This document shows positions 33,611 through 42,395 of a DNA stretch of 64,000 bases, one piece after another. The notes beneath the pieces are model-generated. The model worked only from the letters and a program-made list of their open reading frames with translations. It did no database searches and was not told where the DNA came from. Positions within the stretch are counted from its first letter, which is position 1. Each line of letters opens with the position of its first letter. Source of the stretch: Rhodococcus koreensis (GTDB lineage Bacteria; Actinomycetota; Actinomycetes; Mycobacteriales; Mycobacteriaceae); contig NZ_FNSV01000005.1 in NCBI RefSeq assembly GCF_900105905.1, positions 2,294,001-2,358,000 of the forward strand, in the 5' to 3' direction. Made by a program: the position numbers and the translations under genes.

Positions 33611-34381
33611 TTACGGACGCACCCCGACGGAGTAGGCGGACGCCCGGTCGCGTACCAGGGTGAGGTACTCCCCCGACAGGTTGTAGGCCATCAGAGCCGA
33701 CTGCCAACCCTCCGGCGAGGTGAGGTCGCCGCCCCGCTCGCACAGGTAGCGGGCGGCGGTCAACGCCGAGTCGTCGATGTTGTCGGCGTCCGCCACGCCG
33801 TCACCGTTCGCGTCGACACCCCACCTCTTCCACGTCTCGGGAATGAACTGCAGGGGACCCATGGCGCGGTCGTGCACCGGGTCGCCGTCCATCGCCCCGC
33901 CGTCGGAGTCGGGGATCTCGGCGACGCCGGGTCCGCCGTCGAGCGGGATGCCCCGGATCTCGGGCGTCACCTGTCCGGTCGGCCCGACCGTCGAACCGGC
34001 GTGCGTGCCGTGCCTGCTCTCGACGCTGGCGATTCCGGCGAGGGTGGTCCACCCGATCCCGCATCCGGGTTTCGTCTCGGCCATCACCGCCGACGCGTAG
34101 CCGTACGCCTCGAGCGCGGTATTTCCGACGCCGATCGAGTCGGCCAGTCCGGCGGACCACTCGTGCAGTTGATCCGCGGAGCGTCCCGGCGCGTTGATGT
34201 CGATCGGCGGGGTCGCCGCACCGGGACCTGGTGGGATGCCTTCCGGTATGGCGATCCTCGGTTGCTGCTCCCGCGAGCACGCGCCGTAGGCGAGAACCGC
34301 GACCACCGTCGCCGCGAGCAGTGCGAACAGCGGTCCGGGCCATCGGGAACGACGTGTCGGCCGCACGGGATATCGGTTCAC
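33611..34381 (-). CDS. lpqU: Lytic transglycosylase (LpqU-like)
   Basis: 256 residues from GTG 34381; GTG codons a little upstream are possible starts. A membrane anchor/signal at about 15-35 ends in A-Y-G-A-C-S, a non-standard lipobox. The catalytic domain shows G-I-A-S-V-E-S-R-H-G (acid Glu), A-M-G-P-L-Q-F-I-P-E-T-W-K-R-W-G-V-D-A-N-G-D-G, D-D-S-A-L-T-A-A-R-Y-L and L-M-A-Y-N-L-S-G-E-Y. It cleaves peptidoglycan glycan strands outside the membrane. Same place next to eno as Rv1022 (lpqU). Confidence 0.88.
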   Translation of the reverse strand: MNRYPVRPTRRSRWPGPLFALLAATVVAVLAYGACSREQQPRIAIPEGIPPGPGAATPPIDINAPGRSADQLHEWSAGLADSIGVGNTALEAYGYASAVMAETKPGCGIGWTTLAGIASVESRHGTHAGSTVGPTGQVTPEIRGIPLDGGPGVAEIPDSDGGAMDGDPVHDRAMGPLQFIPETWKRWGVDANGDGVADADNIDDSALTAARYLCERGGDLTSPEGWQSALMAYNLSGEYLTLVRDRASAYSVGVRP

Positions 34382-34544
34382 GTCTCCATCATCCACACCG
34401 AACTCGTCGATCCCGGCCAGGCGAGACGGCGTCCACACCGAATACGGGTCACGACACGGCAACACGCCTAAGGTAAAGAGTTGTAAAAGTGCAGGTGAGG
34501 GGTTCTTCGGACGCGCTCACCCGGTGTATGTTTTTCCACAGGGC

Positions 34545-34563
34545 TAAGGTTCGCCTTGCCTAC
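34545..34563 (-). promoter_or_regulatory. IdeR/DtxR iron box upstream of efeU
   Basis: The minus strand reads GTAGGCAAGGCGAACCTTA, 14-15 of 19 matches to the iron-box consensus TTAGGTTAGGCTAACCTAA. It lies 65-83 bp before the efeU start, so iron-bound IdeR should repress efeUOB. Confidence 0.7.
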
Positions 34564-34564
34564 T

Positions 34565-34588
34565 GCAAGGTTGCCTATCCAACCTTGC
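34565..34588. promoter_or_regulatory. Inverted repeat GCAAGGTTG/CAACCTTGC next to the iron box
   Basis: Nine-bp arms at 34565-34573 and 34580-34588 around CCTATC. Each arm contains an iron-box half site (AGGTT/AACCT) but with a wider spacing than normal. It may be a second IdeR site or a leader hairpin. Confidence 0.45.
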
Positions 34589-34627
34589 TGATCGCTCGCG
34601 CTCGACCCGCCTCGATCAGGAGTGTGC

Positions 34628-35563
34628 ATGTCAGTTCTCGCCGCAGGGACCGCGCCGTCGATCGCCACACAGCTGTTCGGCAGTGGATTGATCGGTCTGC
34701 GCGAGGGCCTCGAGGCGGGCATCGTCGTCATGATCCTCGCCGCGTTCCTCGTGAAAGCCGAACGCAAGGACGCACTCAAATGGGTCTGGCTCGGCGTCGG
34801 CATCGCCGTGGCGATGGTGGCGGCGATCTTCCTCGTCATCCATTACGGAACATCCACCGTCACCGGACTGACCGCCGAGATCATCGCCGGCGTCGCCTCC
34901 CTCGTCGCGGTCGCGATCGTCACCACGATGGTGCTGTGGATGCGGAAGGCCGCGCGGACCATCTCCCACGACCTCAAGGCCGGCATGGAGAAGGCACTGG
35001 TCGCCGGTCCGATCGCGGTACTCACGCTCGCGTTCTTCGCCGTCGGCCGAGAAGGTGTCGAGACCGCGCTCCTCATGGTCGGGTACGCCGAGAACACCGC
35101 AGGCAGTGCATGGCCCCTCGTCGGCCTCCTGCTCGGCATCGTCGCGGCCGCGGTCCTCACCGTGCTGCTGTACATGGGCGCCGTCCGCCTCGACTTCGCG
35201 AAATTCTTCAAGTACACCGGCATCTTCCTGATCATCGTCGCCGCCGGAATCCTCGGGTACGGCATCCACGCCCTGCAGGTCGGTGGCGTCCTGCCCGGCG
35301 GTTCCGCACTCGCGTTCGACATCTCCGGCGGATACGACGCCTCCAGCTGGTACGGCACCGTCCTCGCCGGCATCTTCAACTTCCGGCCCGACCCGACCGC
35401 CCTGCAGGCGGTCGCCTGGGTCGTGTACGTCGTCGTGGTCCTCTTCCTGTTCCTCCGGCCCGTCTCCGCACCGACACGCGCACCCGAGCCCTCCGCATCC
35501 CCGACGGCCTCCGCGGCCCCCGAGCGCACTGCCTCCCCCTCACCCGACGAAACAGTTTCGTGA
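34628..35563 (+). CDS. efeU: FTR1-family ferrous/ferric iron permease
   Basis: 311 residues. ATG 34628 follows AGGAG by 5 bp; the GTG at 34622 is inside the ribosome-binding site. Seven membrane helices with the two R-E-G-x-E iron-binding motifs: R25-E-G-L-E29 in helix 1 and R141-E-G-V-E145 in helix 4. C-terminal cytoplasmic Pro/Ser tail (about 275-311). Takes up iron with EfeO and EfeB, encoded directly behind it. Regulated by the iron box upstream. Confidence 0.95.
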   Translation: MSVLAAGTAPSIATQLFGSGLIGLREGLEAGIVVMILAAFLVKAERKDALKWVWLGVGIAVAMVAAIFLVIHYGTSTVTGLTAEIIAGVASLVAVAIVTTMVLWMRKAARTISHDLKAGMEKALVAGPIAVLTLAFFAVGREGVETALLMVGYAENTAGSAWPLVGLLLGIVAAAVLTVLLYMGAVRLDFAKFFKYTGIFLIIVAAGILGYGIHALQVGGVLPGGSALAFDISGGYDASSWYGTVLAGIFNFRPDPTALQAVAWVVYVVVVLFLFLRPVSAPTRAPEPSASPTASAAPERTASPSPDETVS

Positions 35564-35579
35564 AAGGCAACGTCCGCCC

Positions 35580-36719
35580 ATGAAGACCATGCGCCGATCC
35601 ACCTTCGCCCTCGCCTCGGTCGCCGTGCTGCCGCTGGCCCTCGCAGGCTGTACCGAGAAGTCGACGGCGAACACCGACGACATCACCGTCACCGCGAGCG
35701 ACGAGACCTGCGACGTCAGCGCCGACTCCGGGACCACCGGGAGCAGCACGTTCCAGGTCACGAACAACGGCAGCAAGGTCACCGAGTTCTACGTGTACGC
35801 CGAGGGCGACCGGGCGATGGGTGAGGTCGAGAACATCGGTCCCGGGCTCACCCGCCAGCTCATCGTGTCGCTGCCCGACGCAGGCACCTACCAGCTCGCC
35901 TGCAAGCCCGGCATGGTCGGCAACGGCATCCGGCAGGAATTCACCGTCACCGGCGACTCGATGAGTGCCTCCGACGAGAGCGGGCAGCTTGCCGAGGCAG
36001 CCGACGGCTACCGCCGCTACATCCGCAGTCAGGTCGTCGCCCTGCAGGACACCACGCAGCAGTTCGTCGACGCCGTCAAGGCCGGCAACATCGATCAGGC
36101 CAAGGCACTGTTCCCCGTCGCCCGCACCTACTACGAGCGCATCGAGCCGGAGGCGGAGAGCTTCGGTGAGCTCGATCCCAAGCTCGATCTGCGGGAGGCC
36201 GACCTCGAGCCCGGGCAGGAATGGACGGGCTTCCACCGACTGGAGAAGGACCTGTGGGTGACCGGTCCCCAGCCCGACACCAACGCGATCGCCGACCAAC
36301 TCGTCGTCGACGTCCAGTACCTCGCCGACCAGGTGAACGCGGAGGACTACACGATCGACCCCACCAAGATCGCCGGCGACGCGCAGGGGCTGCTCGACGA
36401 GATCTCGACGTCGAAGATCACCGGTGAGGAAGACATCTTCTCGCACACCGACCTGTGGGACTTCCAGGCCAACGTCGACGGCTCGCAGGCCGCGGTCGCC
36501 GCACTGCAGCCGATCATCGAAGAACGCAATCCCGAACTGGCCGCGAACATCACCCAGCGTTTCGCGGACCTCGATGCCGACCTCGCTCAATACCGCCAGG
36601 GTGACGGGTTCGTCTTCTACGACACTGTCAACGAACAACAGCGCCAGGAACTGTCGCGCAAGATCGACGCCCTGTCGGCCGAGGTCAGCCAGGTTCAGGG
36701 CGTAGTAGCAGGCGCATAA
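35580..36719 (+). CDS. efeO: EfeO-type iron-binding lipoprotein (cupredoxin + imelysin/M75)
   Basis: 379 residues. Lipobox L-A-L-A-G-C24, then a cupredoxin-like domain (about 38-125, with C46 and C114-type Cys and Met residues) and the alpha-helical EfeO/M75 domain (about 140-375) with the H219-x-x-E222 motif in GFHRLEKDLW. Extracytoplasmic iron-binding partner of EfeU. Starts 16 bp after efeU and ends 2 bp before efeB. Confidence 0.94.
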   Translation: MKTMRRSTFALASVAVLPLALAGCTEKSTANTDDITVTASDETCDVSADSGTTGSSTFQVTNNGSKVTEFYVYAEGDRAMGEVENIGPGLTRQLIVSLPDAGTYQLACKPGMVGNGIRQEFTVTGDSMSASDESGQLAEAADGYRRYIRSQVVALQDTTQQFVDAVKAGNIDQAKALFPVARTYYERIEPEAESFGELDPKLDLREADLEPGQEWTGFHRLEKDLWVTGPQPDTNAIADQLVVDVQYLADQVNAEDYTIDPTKIAGDAQGLLDEISTSKITGEEDIFSHTDLWDFQANVDGSQAAVAALQPIIEERNPELAANITQRFADLDADLAQYRQGDGFVFYDTVNEQQRQELSRKIDALSAEVSQVQGVVAGA

Positions 36720-36721
36720 TC

Positions 36722-38002
36722 ATGACTGATCCGACCGGTCCGACCGAGACGACCACCACGGTGCACGAGCGCAAGGGCATGTCCCGACGACGTCTGTTCG
36801 GCGCCGTCGGGGCGGGAGCCGCCCTGGCAGGCGCCGGTGCACTGGTCGGGCGCGCCACCGCCGCCGAACCGCCGTTCTCGCACGCCGACGTCGTCGCCTT
36901 CCGGGGCGAACACCAGGCAGGCATCGTGACGCCCGCCCAGGACCGGATGCACTTCGTGGCGTTCGACGTCACCACGCAGTCCCGGGAGGAACTCGAGGCG
37001 CTGCTGAAGAAATGGACCGTGATGGCCGAGCGGATGACCGCCGGCGAGGAGGCCACCCCGGACGGGGCCATCGGCGACGGCCTGTACGTTCCGCCCAGCG
37101 ACACCGGGGAGGCGCTCGGCCTGGCGGCGTCCCAGCTGACGCTGACCATCGGGTTCGGACCCTCGCTGTTCGACGACCGGTTCGGGTTCGCGTCCAAGAA
37201 ACCCGCGGCGCTCGAAGAACTTCCGCACTTCCGGGCGGACAACCTGGATCCGGCGCGCAGTGGCGGCGACATCGCGATCCAGGCGTGCGCCAACGACCCG
37301 CAGGTGGCCGTGCACGCCATCCGCAACCTGGCGCGCGTCGCGTTCGGGACGGCCTCGGTCCGCTGGTCGCAGCTCGGCTTCGGCCGCACGTCGTCCACGT
37401 CCACCACCCAGGACACCCCGCGGAACCTGTTCGGGTTCAAGGACGGAACGAACAACATCAAGGCGGAGGAAACCGACGTCGTCGACCAGAACGTCTGGGT
37501 GGCCTCCGGCGACGACCAGCCGTGGATGGGCGGCGGCACGTACCTCGTGGCGCGGCGGATCCGCATGCTCATCGAACAGTGGGACCGCACCGTGCTCGGC
37601 GAGCAGGAACGCGTGATCGGGCGGTCCAAGGGCAGCGGCGCTCCCCTGAGCGGCAAGGCCGAGTTCGACGAACTCGACCTCGACTCCAAGAAGGGACACG
37701 ACCCGGTGATCGACGTCGACGCCCACGTGCGGCTGGCGTCCGCGCAGGAACTGGGCGGCATCCAGATCCTGCGTCGCGGTTACAACTTCACCGACGGCTC
37801 CGACGGTTTCGGCCACCTCGACGCCGGACTCTTCTTCATCGCCTACTGCCGCAACCCGCAGGAACAGTTCGTGCCGATGCAGCTCAACCTGTCGAGAAAC
37901 GACGCGATGAACGAGTACATCCAGCACGTCGGATCCGCACTCTTCGTCTGCCCGCCCGGACTCGCCGAGGGCCAGCACTGGGGTCAGGGTCTGTTCACGT
38001 AG
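36722..38002 (+). CDS. efeB: Dye-decolourising peroxidase/deferrochelatase
   Basis: 426 residues. Twin-arginine signal S-R-R-R-L-F-G at 21-27 followed by an Ala/Gly helix and cleavage near A-T-A-A-E at 47. The Dyp fold shows G-F-K-D241-G-T-N, the catalytic Asp of the GxxDG motif, and an H-V-R heme-ligand region (V-D-A-H-V-R) followed by R-R-G-Y-N-F. Tat export folds the heme enzyme before secretion. EfeB oxidises ferrous iron or extracts iron from heme for EfeUO. Convergent with the GGDEF/EAL gene. Confidence 0.95.
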   Translation: MTDPTGPTETTTTVHERKGMSRRRLFGAVGAGAALAGAGALVGRATAAEPPFSHADVVAFRGEHQAGIVTPAQDRMHFVAFDVTTQSREELEALLKKWTVMAERMTAGEEATPDGAIGDGLYVPPSDTGEALGLAASQLTLTIGFGPSLFDDRFGFASKKPAALEELPHFRADNLDPARSGGDIAIQACANDPQVAVHAIRNLARVAFGTASVRWSQLGFGRTSSTSTTQDTPRNLFGFKDGTNNIKAEETDVVDQNVWVASGDDQPWMGGGTYLVARRIRMLIEQWDRTVLGEQERVIGRSKGSGAPLSGKAEFDELDLDSKKGHDPVIDVDAHVRLASAQELGGIQILRRGYNFTDGSDGFGHLDAGLFFIAYCRNPQEQFVPMQLNLSRNDAMNEYIQHVGSALFVCPPGLAEGQHWGQGLFT

Positions 38003-38019
38003 CCGGCACGCGCCTCGCG

Positions 38020-41000
38020 TCAACGGTGCCCGCCGATCAACCGAAGGTCGAGTTGGTCGGGGGGTAACGGCCGACCGTGGTAGTGCCCCTGGGTGACGTC
38101 GCAGCCGTACCGGCGCAGCGCGCGCAGGGTGTCCTCGTCTTCGACACCTTCCGCGACCAGCGACGCACCGAGGCTGTGCGCGAGTTCCACCGTCGAACGC
38201 ACGATCGCGACCGACCGAGGGTCGCTCGCGAGGCGTGCGACGAAGACCCGGTCGAGTTTGAGCTCGTCGACGGTCAGGTCCTGCAGGTACGCCAGGGAAG
38301 ACCAGCCGGTGCCGTAGTCGTCGATCGACAATCCGATTCCCAGTCCCTGCAGCGCTTCGACCACCCTCCTGGCGCGTTTGTAGTCGGTCATCAGGACGCT
38401 TTCGGTGATCTCGAGGATCAGCGTGTCGGCGGGTAACCGAAGGTCGTCCAGGAGTCGGTTGATCTCGGCAACCAGGTCGACGTCGAGGAGATTGGTGACC
38501 GACAGATTCACTGCGACGGTGAGCGATATGCCGCGATCGAGCCAGCTCCGCGCCTGACCCAGCGCAAGCTCGAGCACCCTCGCCGTCAGCGGCCGCATCA
38601 GTCCGGACTGTTCGGCCTGGGGCAGGAACTCGTCGGGCAGGAGTAGGCCGCGGAGGGGGTGCTCCCACCGAACGAGCGCCTCGACGCCGTGCACTCGGCC
38701 GTCGGAGGCGCTGACCTTGGGTTGGTAGTAGCACGTGAGCTCGCCACCGGTGATCGCCGTGCGCAGCTCCTCGACGGTCTGCCGCTCCTCGATGCCGCGC
38801 TGGTACTCGGTGGCGTCGTACACGGCGATCGTGCGGCGGGAATACTTGGCGCGATACATCGCCACTCCCGCGCATTGCAGCAGGTCCTGGGGATTGGTGC
38901 AGTGTTGCGGGCAGAGGGCGATCCCGATGCACGCCTCGATACGCACCGTGACCTCATCGAGGTCGAACGGCTCGCGAAATGCCTCGAGGAGACGACCCGC
39001 CAGCGCCCGGGCGCCTGCGAGATCGGTCCCCGCCGGCAGCAGGACCGCGAAGGCGTCTGCGTCGAGGCGTGCCGGCAGATCGCCCGGTCGCACCGACCGC
39101 GACAATCGGTCCGCCACCTGGCACAGCAATTGATCGCCCACGTAGCGTCCGAACGAGTCGTTGATCTCCTTGAAGCGGACCACATCCATCAGCAGCAGAC
39201 CAGGACCCGGACGGTTGTGGTACCCGGCCGGCTGTACCGCCTGGTCGTCGTACGCGGCCGTCAGCGCGGCCACGATTGCCCGCCGGTTGGCCAGGTTCGT
39301 GAGGTCGTCGATGCTCGCCTCGCGATGACTGTCGGCCAGCACGACGACTTGCCGGAACGTCACCGCGAATCGGGCCGCGACCGCGACCAGGCTGAGCGCT
39401 GCCAGCAGCACCGCGAGCCTCGGCAGTCGCGCATCGTGGTCGACGACCAGCAGCCCCACTGCTGCGGCGGTGCACGCCAGTGGGGGAACCCAGATGCCCA
39501 GTCCCGGTAGCTGACCCGACTTTTCTCGACCCGGGGCTCGCCAGCTTGCCACGGCAACGAGCATCACGGCGGCGTGTGGGAGCGCATCGACCCATATCTC
39601 CACCTCATGGCCGGCAGCACTCCGGAACAGGTACACGGTGTCGGCCACCGCGAACAGCGTGAACCCCGCGACCAACAGCACCCACCGCTGCTCGGCACGC
39701 CACCCCAGCATCGCGAGCGCCCCGACTGCGAGTGTCAGCAGCAGCACATCTCCCACCGGATAGGCCAACCCGACGATCACGGTGGCGGGCGATCCGTCGG
39801 CCACCGAGTCGATCGGGCCGAATGCGAGGGCAGCCGCCAGCGCCGCGAGCGTCAGACCTGCGGTGACCGCGTCGAACCAGATCTCGGTCGGTATCCGCCG
39901 CACCCGTGCGCGCAGCAGCATCACCAACCCGGCATACACGAGTGGGTAGAACGCCAACTTCAGCGGATCGGCCACCGAGGGCGACTGGCCGTCAGTCACC
40001 CACGACGTCGCCAGGAGATCGCCCACACCCCAGCTCGTCATGCCCAGCGCGACCAGCGCCCACGCCCTCTTCTCGGTCGGTACCCACCATGCGCGAGCAG
40101 CGACGAGAAGCGCGGCCGACAGGGCCAGTCCGTCGTAGAGCACCTCGTGCAGCACCACCCAACCGGATTGATCCTCCGACCCGATCGAGATCCCCAACAG
40201 GACCACACCGATCAGCAGAATTCCGAGCCTGACCGTGACGCCACACCGCGACGGGTCGGACGGCGACACCCAGTTCGCCCGAATCGGCTGTGGCAGGCGA
40301 TGTGCGATCGTCGCCTCCGGCACGCTGTCGCTTCCCGATACGGCCAGGGGGCGCGCGTGCCGCGGTGTGTGTGCGGCCTCCCCGGGGCTGACGACGACGG
40401 GGCGGTGGGTCGGGCGGTCGACGTCGGCCAGCGCCTCGAAATCGCCGGCGTCGGCCCGGTCGGGGATGTAACTGCGCAGGCAGCCGCCACCGCAGCGTTT
40501 GGCCGCATACATCGCGAGGTCGGCCTGTTTGAGCAGGCTCTCGGTCGTCGCGTCGGGGACCTCGGACGTGGCGATGGTGAGCCCGATGCTGGGGCGGATG
40601 GAAAGGACGACACCGTCGATGATGAACGGCGGGGTGAAGGCCTCGAGTACCCGATCCGCGGCAGACAGTGCATCCTCGACGCTCCCTTCGACCAGTGCCG
40701 CGAATTCGTCACCTCCGAGCCGGGCCACGGTGTCGGTGCTCCGCATGCAGCCGGTGAGTCGTTCGGCGACGCGGATCAACAACTCGTCGCCGGCGGGGTG
40801 GCCGAGGCTGTCGTTGACGGTCTTGAAATCGTCGAGATCCATGCACAGCACGACGATCGGTGTCGGTTCCCGGCGCCGGCGCTGTACGGCCTGGTCGAGC
40901 CGGTCGAGAAACAAGGCACGATTCGCCAGTCCGGTCAGCCGGTCGCGAAAGGCTTGCCGGGCCACGGTGAGCAAGAGCCGTCGGTTCTCGGCCAACACGA

Positions 41001-41988
41001 TGAACTGCCGCGCGAGCAGGGCGACCACCAGGACGATGATCACAGCGGGAATCGGGCCGGATCCCAGGCCGGGCAGCTCCCGCTGCAGGCCGACCGCAGC
41101 AGCCACCAGCAACGGGAGGTACGGCAACCACAATCGGGTCCGAGACGGAATCTGCAGCGGAACCGGTTCGCGCGACGGCTCGCGGGTGCTCGACAGCGCC
41201 GCCAGCCCGAATGCGGCGAAGGCGGCCACCCAGCCCAGGTCGATCACACTGCCGGTGTGATAGCTGCCCATCGCGCTCATGTATGTGAATGCGCTGGCGG
41301 ACAACGCCATCAGGACGATCCCAGTGCACAGCATCCCGAGGGTCAGACGTTGCCCGGACCGGGCCCGGGCCAGCACTACTATCGCCATCGTGGCGATCAC
41401 CAGGTCCGCGACGGGATACGCGAGGGACAAGACGAGGGCGACCGCTGTGTCGCTTCCCGCGCGGTACACGCTGCCCAGCACGCTCACCCACGACACCACG
41501 AACAGTGAACCGGCCACGATGATTCCGTCCAGAATCAGCCGGGTGCGGGATTGCCCGCCGTCACCCGCCGGGAACAGCAGCAGCGCTGCGCCCGCGCCGA
41601 CCGGAAACAGCAGGAAGGCCGCGTCCGCCGGCGAGGGGAACGGGATCTGATCGAGCCCCTGCCACATCTCGTAGTAGCACCAGATGGCTTCGCCCACCGA
41701 CCAGGCCGCGAGCCCACCGGCCAGCGCCAGCCAACTGCGGCGGCGGCCGCCCCGCCCTCTCCATGCCGCCCACGCGGCACACCCGGTCGCGGCGAGAGCG
41801 AAGACCAGCAAGCCCACGTCGACGACCACCGTGGCCGCGAACGCCCGGTCCCACCCTTGCCACCGAGCCAGCGCGAACAGCGCCGCCGGCACCGCAATCG
41901 TCACTGCGACCAGCCACAGCACGTCGCTCCACAGGACGGCCTTCACATTCGACGACGTCCCCATGCGTTCGGCTGTCCGATGTTCCAT
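38020..41988 (-). CDS. Two-module c-di-GMP protein: 8TM-GGDEF-8TM-GGDEF(degenerate)-EAL
   Basis: 1322 residues from the ATG at 41988 (others at 42030 and 41964 are possible). Order: about eight membrane helices (15-300); GGDEF domain with intact R-L-G-G-D-E-F at 425-429 and 'DLDDFKTVNDSLGH'; a linker; a second set of about eight helices (560-880); a second GGDEF domain in which the signature is L-D-A-D-A-F (about 975-979), so inactive as a cyclase; then an EAL domain with E1103-A-L-V-R-W-E-H, L-E-I-T-E-S, D-D-Y-G-T-G and A-E-G-V-E, apparently active. It should both make and degrade c-di-GMP under two membrane sensors. It looks like two adjacent genes fused. Downstream of, and codirectional with, the polysaccharide cluster. 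Confidence 0.9.
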   Translation of the reverse strand: MEHRTAERMGTSSNVKAVLWSDVLWLVAVTIAVPAALFALARWQGWDRAFAATVVVDVGLLVFALAATGCAAWAAWRGRGGRRRSWLALAGGLAAWSVGEAIWCYYEMWQGLDQIPFPSPADAAFLLFPVGAGAALLLFPAGDGGQSRTRLILDGIIVAGSLFVVSWVSVLGSVYRAGSDTAVALVLSLAYPVADLVIATMAIVVLARARSGQRLTLGMLCTGIVLMALSASAFTYMSAMGSYHTGSVIDLGWVAAFAAFGLAALSSTREPSREPVPLQIPSRTRLWLPYLPLLVAAAVGLQRELPGLGSGPIPAVIIVLVVALLARQFIVLAENRRLLLTVARQAFRDRLTGLANRALFLDRLDQAVQRRRREPTPIVVLCMDLDDFKTVNDSLGHPAGDELLIRVAERLTGCMRSTDTVARLGGDEFAALVEGSVEDALSAADRVLEAFTPPFIIDGVVLSIRPSIGLTIATSEVPDATTESLLKQADLAMYAAKRCGGGCLRSYIPDRADAGDFEALADVDRPTHRPVVVSPGEAAHTPRHARPLAVSGSDSVPEATIAHRLPQPIRANWVSPSDPSRCGVTVRLGILLIGVVLLGISIGSEDQSGWVVLHEVLYDGLALSAALLVAARAWWVPTEKRAWALVALGMTSWGVGDLLATSWVTDGQSPSVADPLKLAFYPLVYAGLVMLLRARVRRIPTEIWFDAVTAGLTLAALAAALAFGPIDSVADGSPATVIVGLAYPVGDVLLLTLAVGALAMLGWRAEQRWVLLVAGFTLFAVADTVYLFRSAAGHEVEIWVDALPHAAVMLVAVASWRAPGREKSGQLPGLGIWVPPLACTAAAVGLLVVDHDARLPRLAVLLAALSLVAVAARFAVTFRQVVVLADSHREASIDDLTNLANRRAIVAALTAAYDDQAVQPAGYHNRPGPGLLLMDVVRFKEINDSFGRYVGDQLLCQVADRLSRSVRPGDLPARLDADAFAVLLPAGTDLAGARALAGRLLEAFREPFDLDEVTVRIEACIGIALCPQHCTNPQDLLQCAGVAMYRAKYSRRTIAVYDATEYQRGIEERQTVEELRTAITGGELTCYYQPKVSASDGRVHGVEALVRWEHPLRGLLLPDEFLPQAEQSGLMRPLTARVLELALGQARSWLDRGISLTVAVNLSVTNLLDVDLVAEINRLLDDLRLPADTLILEITESVLMTDYKRARRVVEALQGLGIGLSIDDYGTGWSSLAYLQDLTVDELKLDRVFVARLASDPRSVAIVRSTVELAHSLGASLVAEGVEDEDTLRALRRYGCDVTQGHYHGRPLPPDQLDLRLIGGHR

Positions 41989-42107
41989 CGCCACCATCCG
42001 AACTGCCGTCTGAGGCACCTGCGCATACATTCGTTCATTGCGTTATCGGATTCAAAGTTTCCAGAAGACCATATTTACACGATCTATATACTGTAATACA
42101 GCCTTAT

Positions 42108-42124
42108 ACATACTTGAAGTATGT
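42108..42124. promoter_or_regulatory. Palindrome ACATACTT-G-AAGTATGT in an AT-rich island
   Basis: Eight-bp perfect arms around one G, in the AT-rich stretch 42031-42130 between the GGDEF/EAL gene and the 48-residue protein gene. It is 120 bp upstream of the GGDEF/EAL start, a suitable place for an operator of that gene. Confidence 0.5.
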
Positions 42125-42205
42125 TATGCCGTCGCACACCAAGAAGGCGACACCCGGGTCGGAGCGACGAGACGTTCAGCGAGGGCGGACGAATTCTGTG
42201 CGCGG

Positions 42206-42352
42206 TCAGCGGCCGACGAGTTTCCCGATCAGTCGTGGGAGCGGCCGCCGGAACTTCGGACAGTCGCACATCGCACAGGACGTGCCCTTGCGGTAATGCT
42301 CGTGAGCGGCGAATGGGTGGCCGCAGCGGCACTCGGAGTTCGACACGGCCAT
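42206..42352 (-). CDS. 48-residue Cys/His protein, probably zinc-binding
   Basis: A short gene: ATG 42352..42350, stop 42208..42206. The protein starts MAVSNSECRCGHPFAAHEHY and continues R-K-G-T-S-C-A-M-C-D-C-P-K-F-R-R. The C8-x-C10-x-H12 ... H17-x-H19 ... C26-x2-C29-x-C31 spacing is that of a small zinc-binding knuckle, and the basic tail could touch nucleic acid. There is no ribosome-binding site, but TAGAAT at 42365-42360 puts the transcription start at the A of ATG, so it is likely leaderless. Role unknown; it sits between the polysaccharide cluster and the c-di-GMP gene. Confidence 0.75.
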   Translation of the reverse strand: MAVSNSECRCGHPFAAHEHYRKGTSCAMCDCPKFRRPLPRLIGKLVGR

Positions 42353-42359
42353 GAAGTTG

Positions 42360-42365
42360 ATTCTA
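42360..42365 (-). promoter_or_regulatory. -10 element TAGAAT for the leaderless 48-residue gene
   Basis: The minus strand reads TAGAAT, then 7 bases, then ATG. This fits a TANNNT -10 box with transcription starting at the initiation codon. The promoter overlaps the 3' side of the GH16 gene gap. Confidence 0.55.
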
Positions 42366-42395
42366 TTCACACGCCGAACTCGCCGGTCCCTGACG

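Noticed and set aside
34601..34627. GTG at 34622 as the efeU start
   Set aside because: It is within the AGGAG ribosome-binding site of the ATG at 34628.
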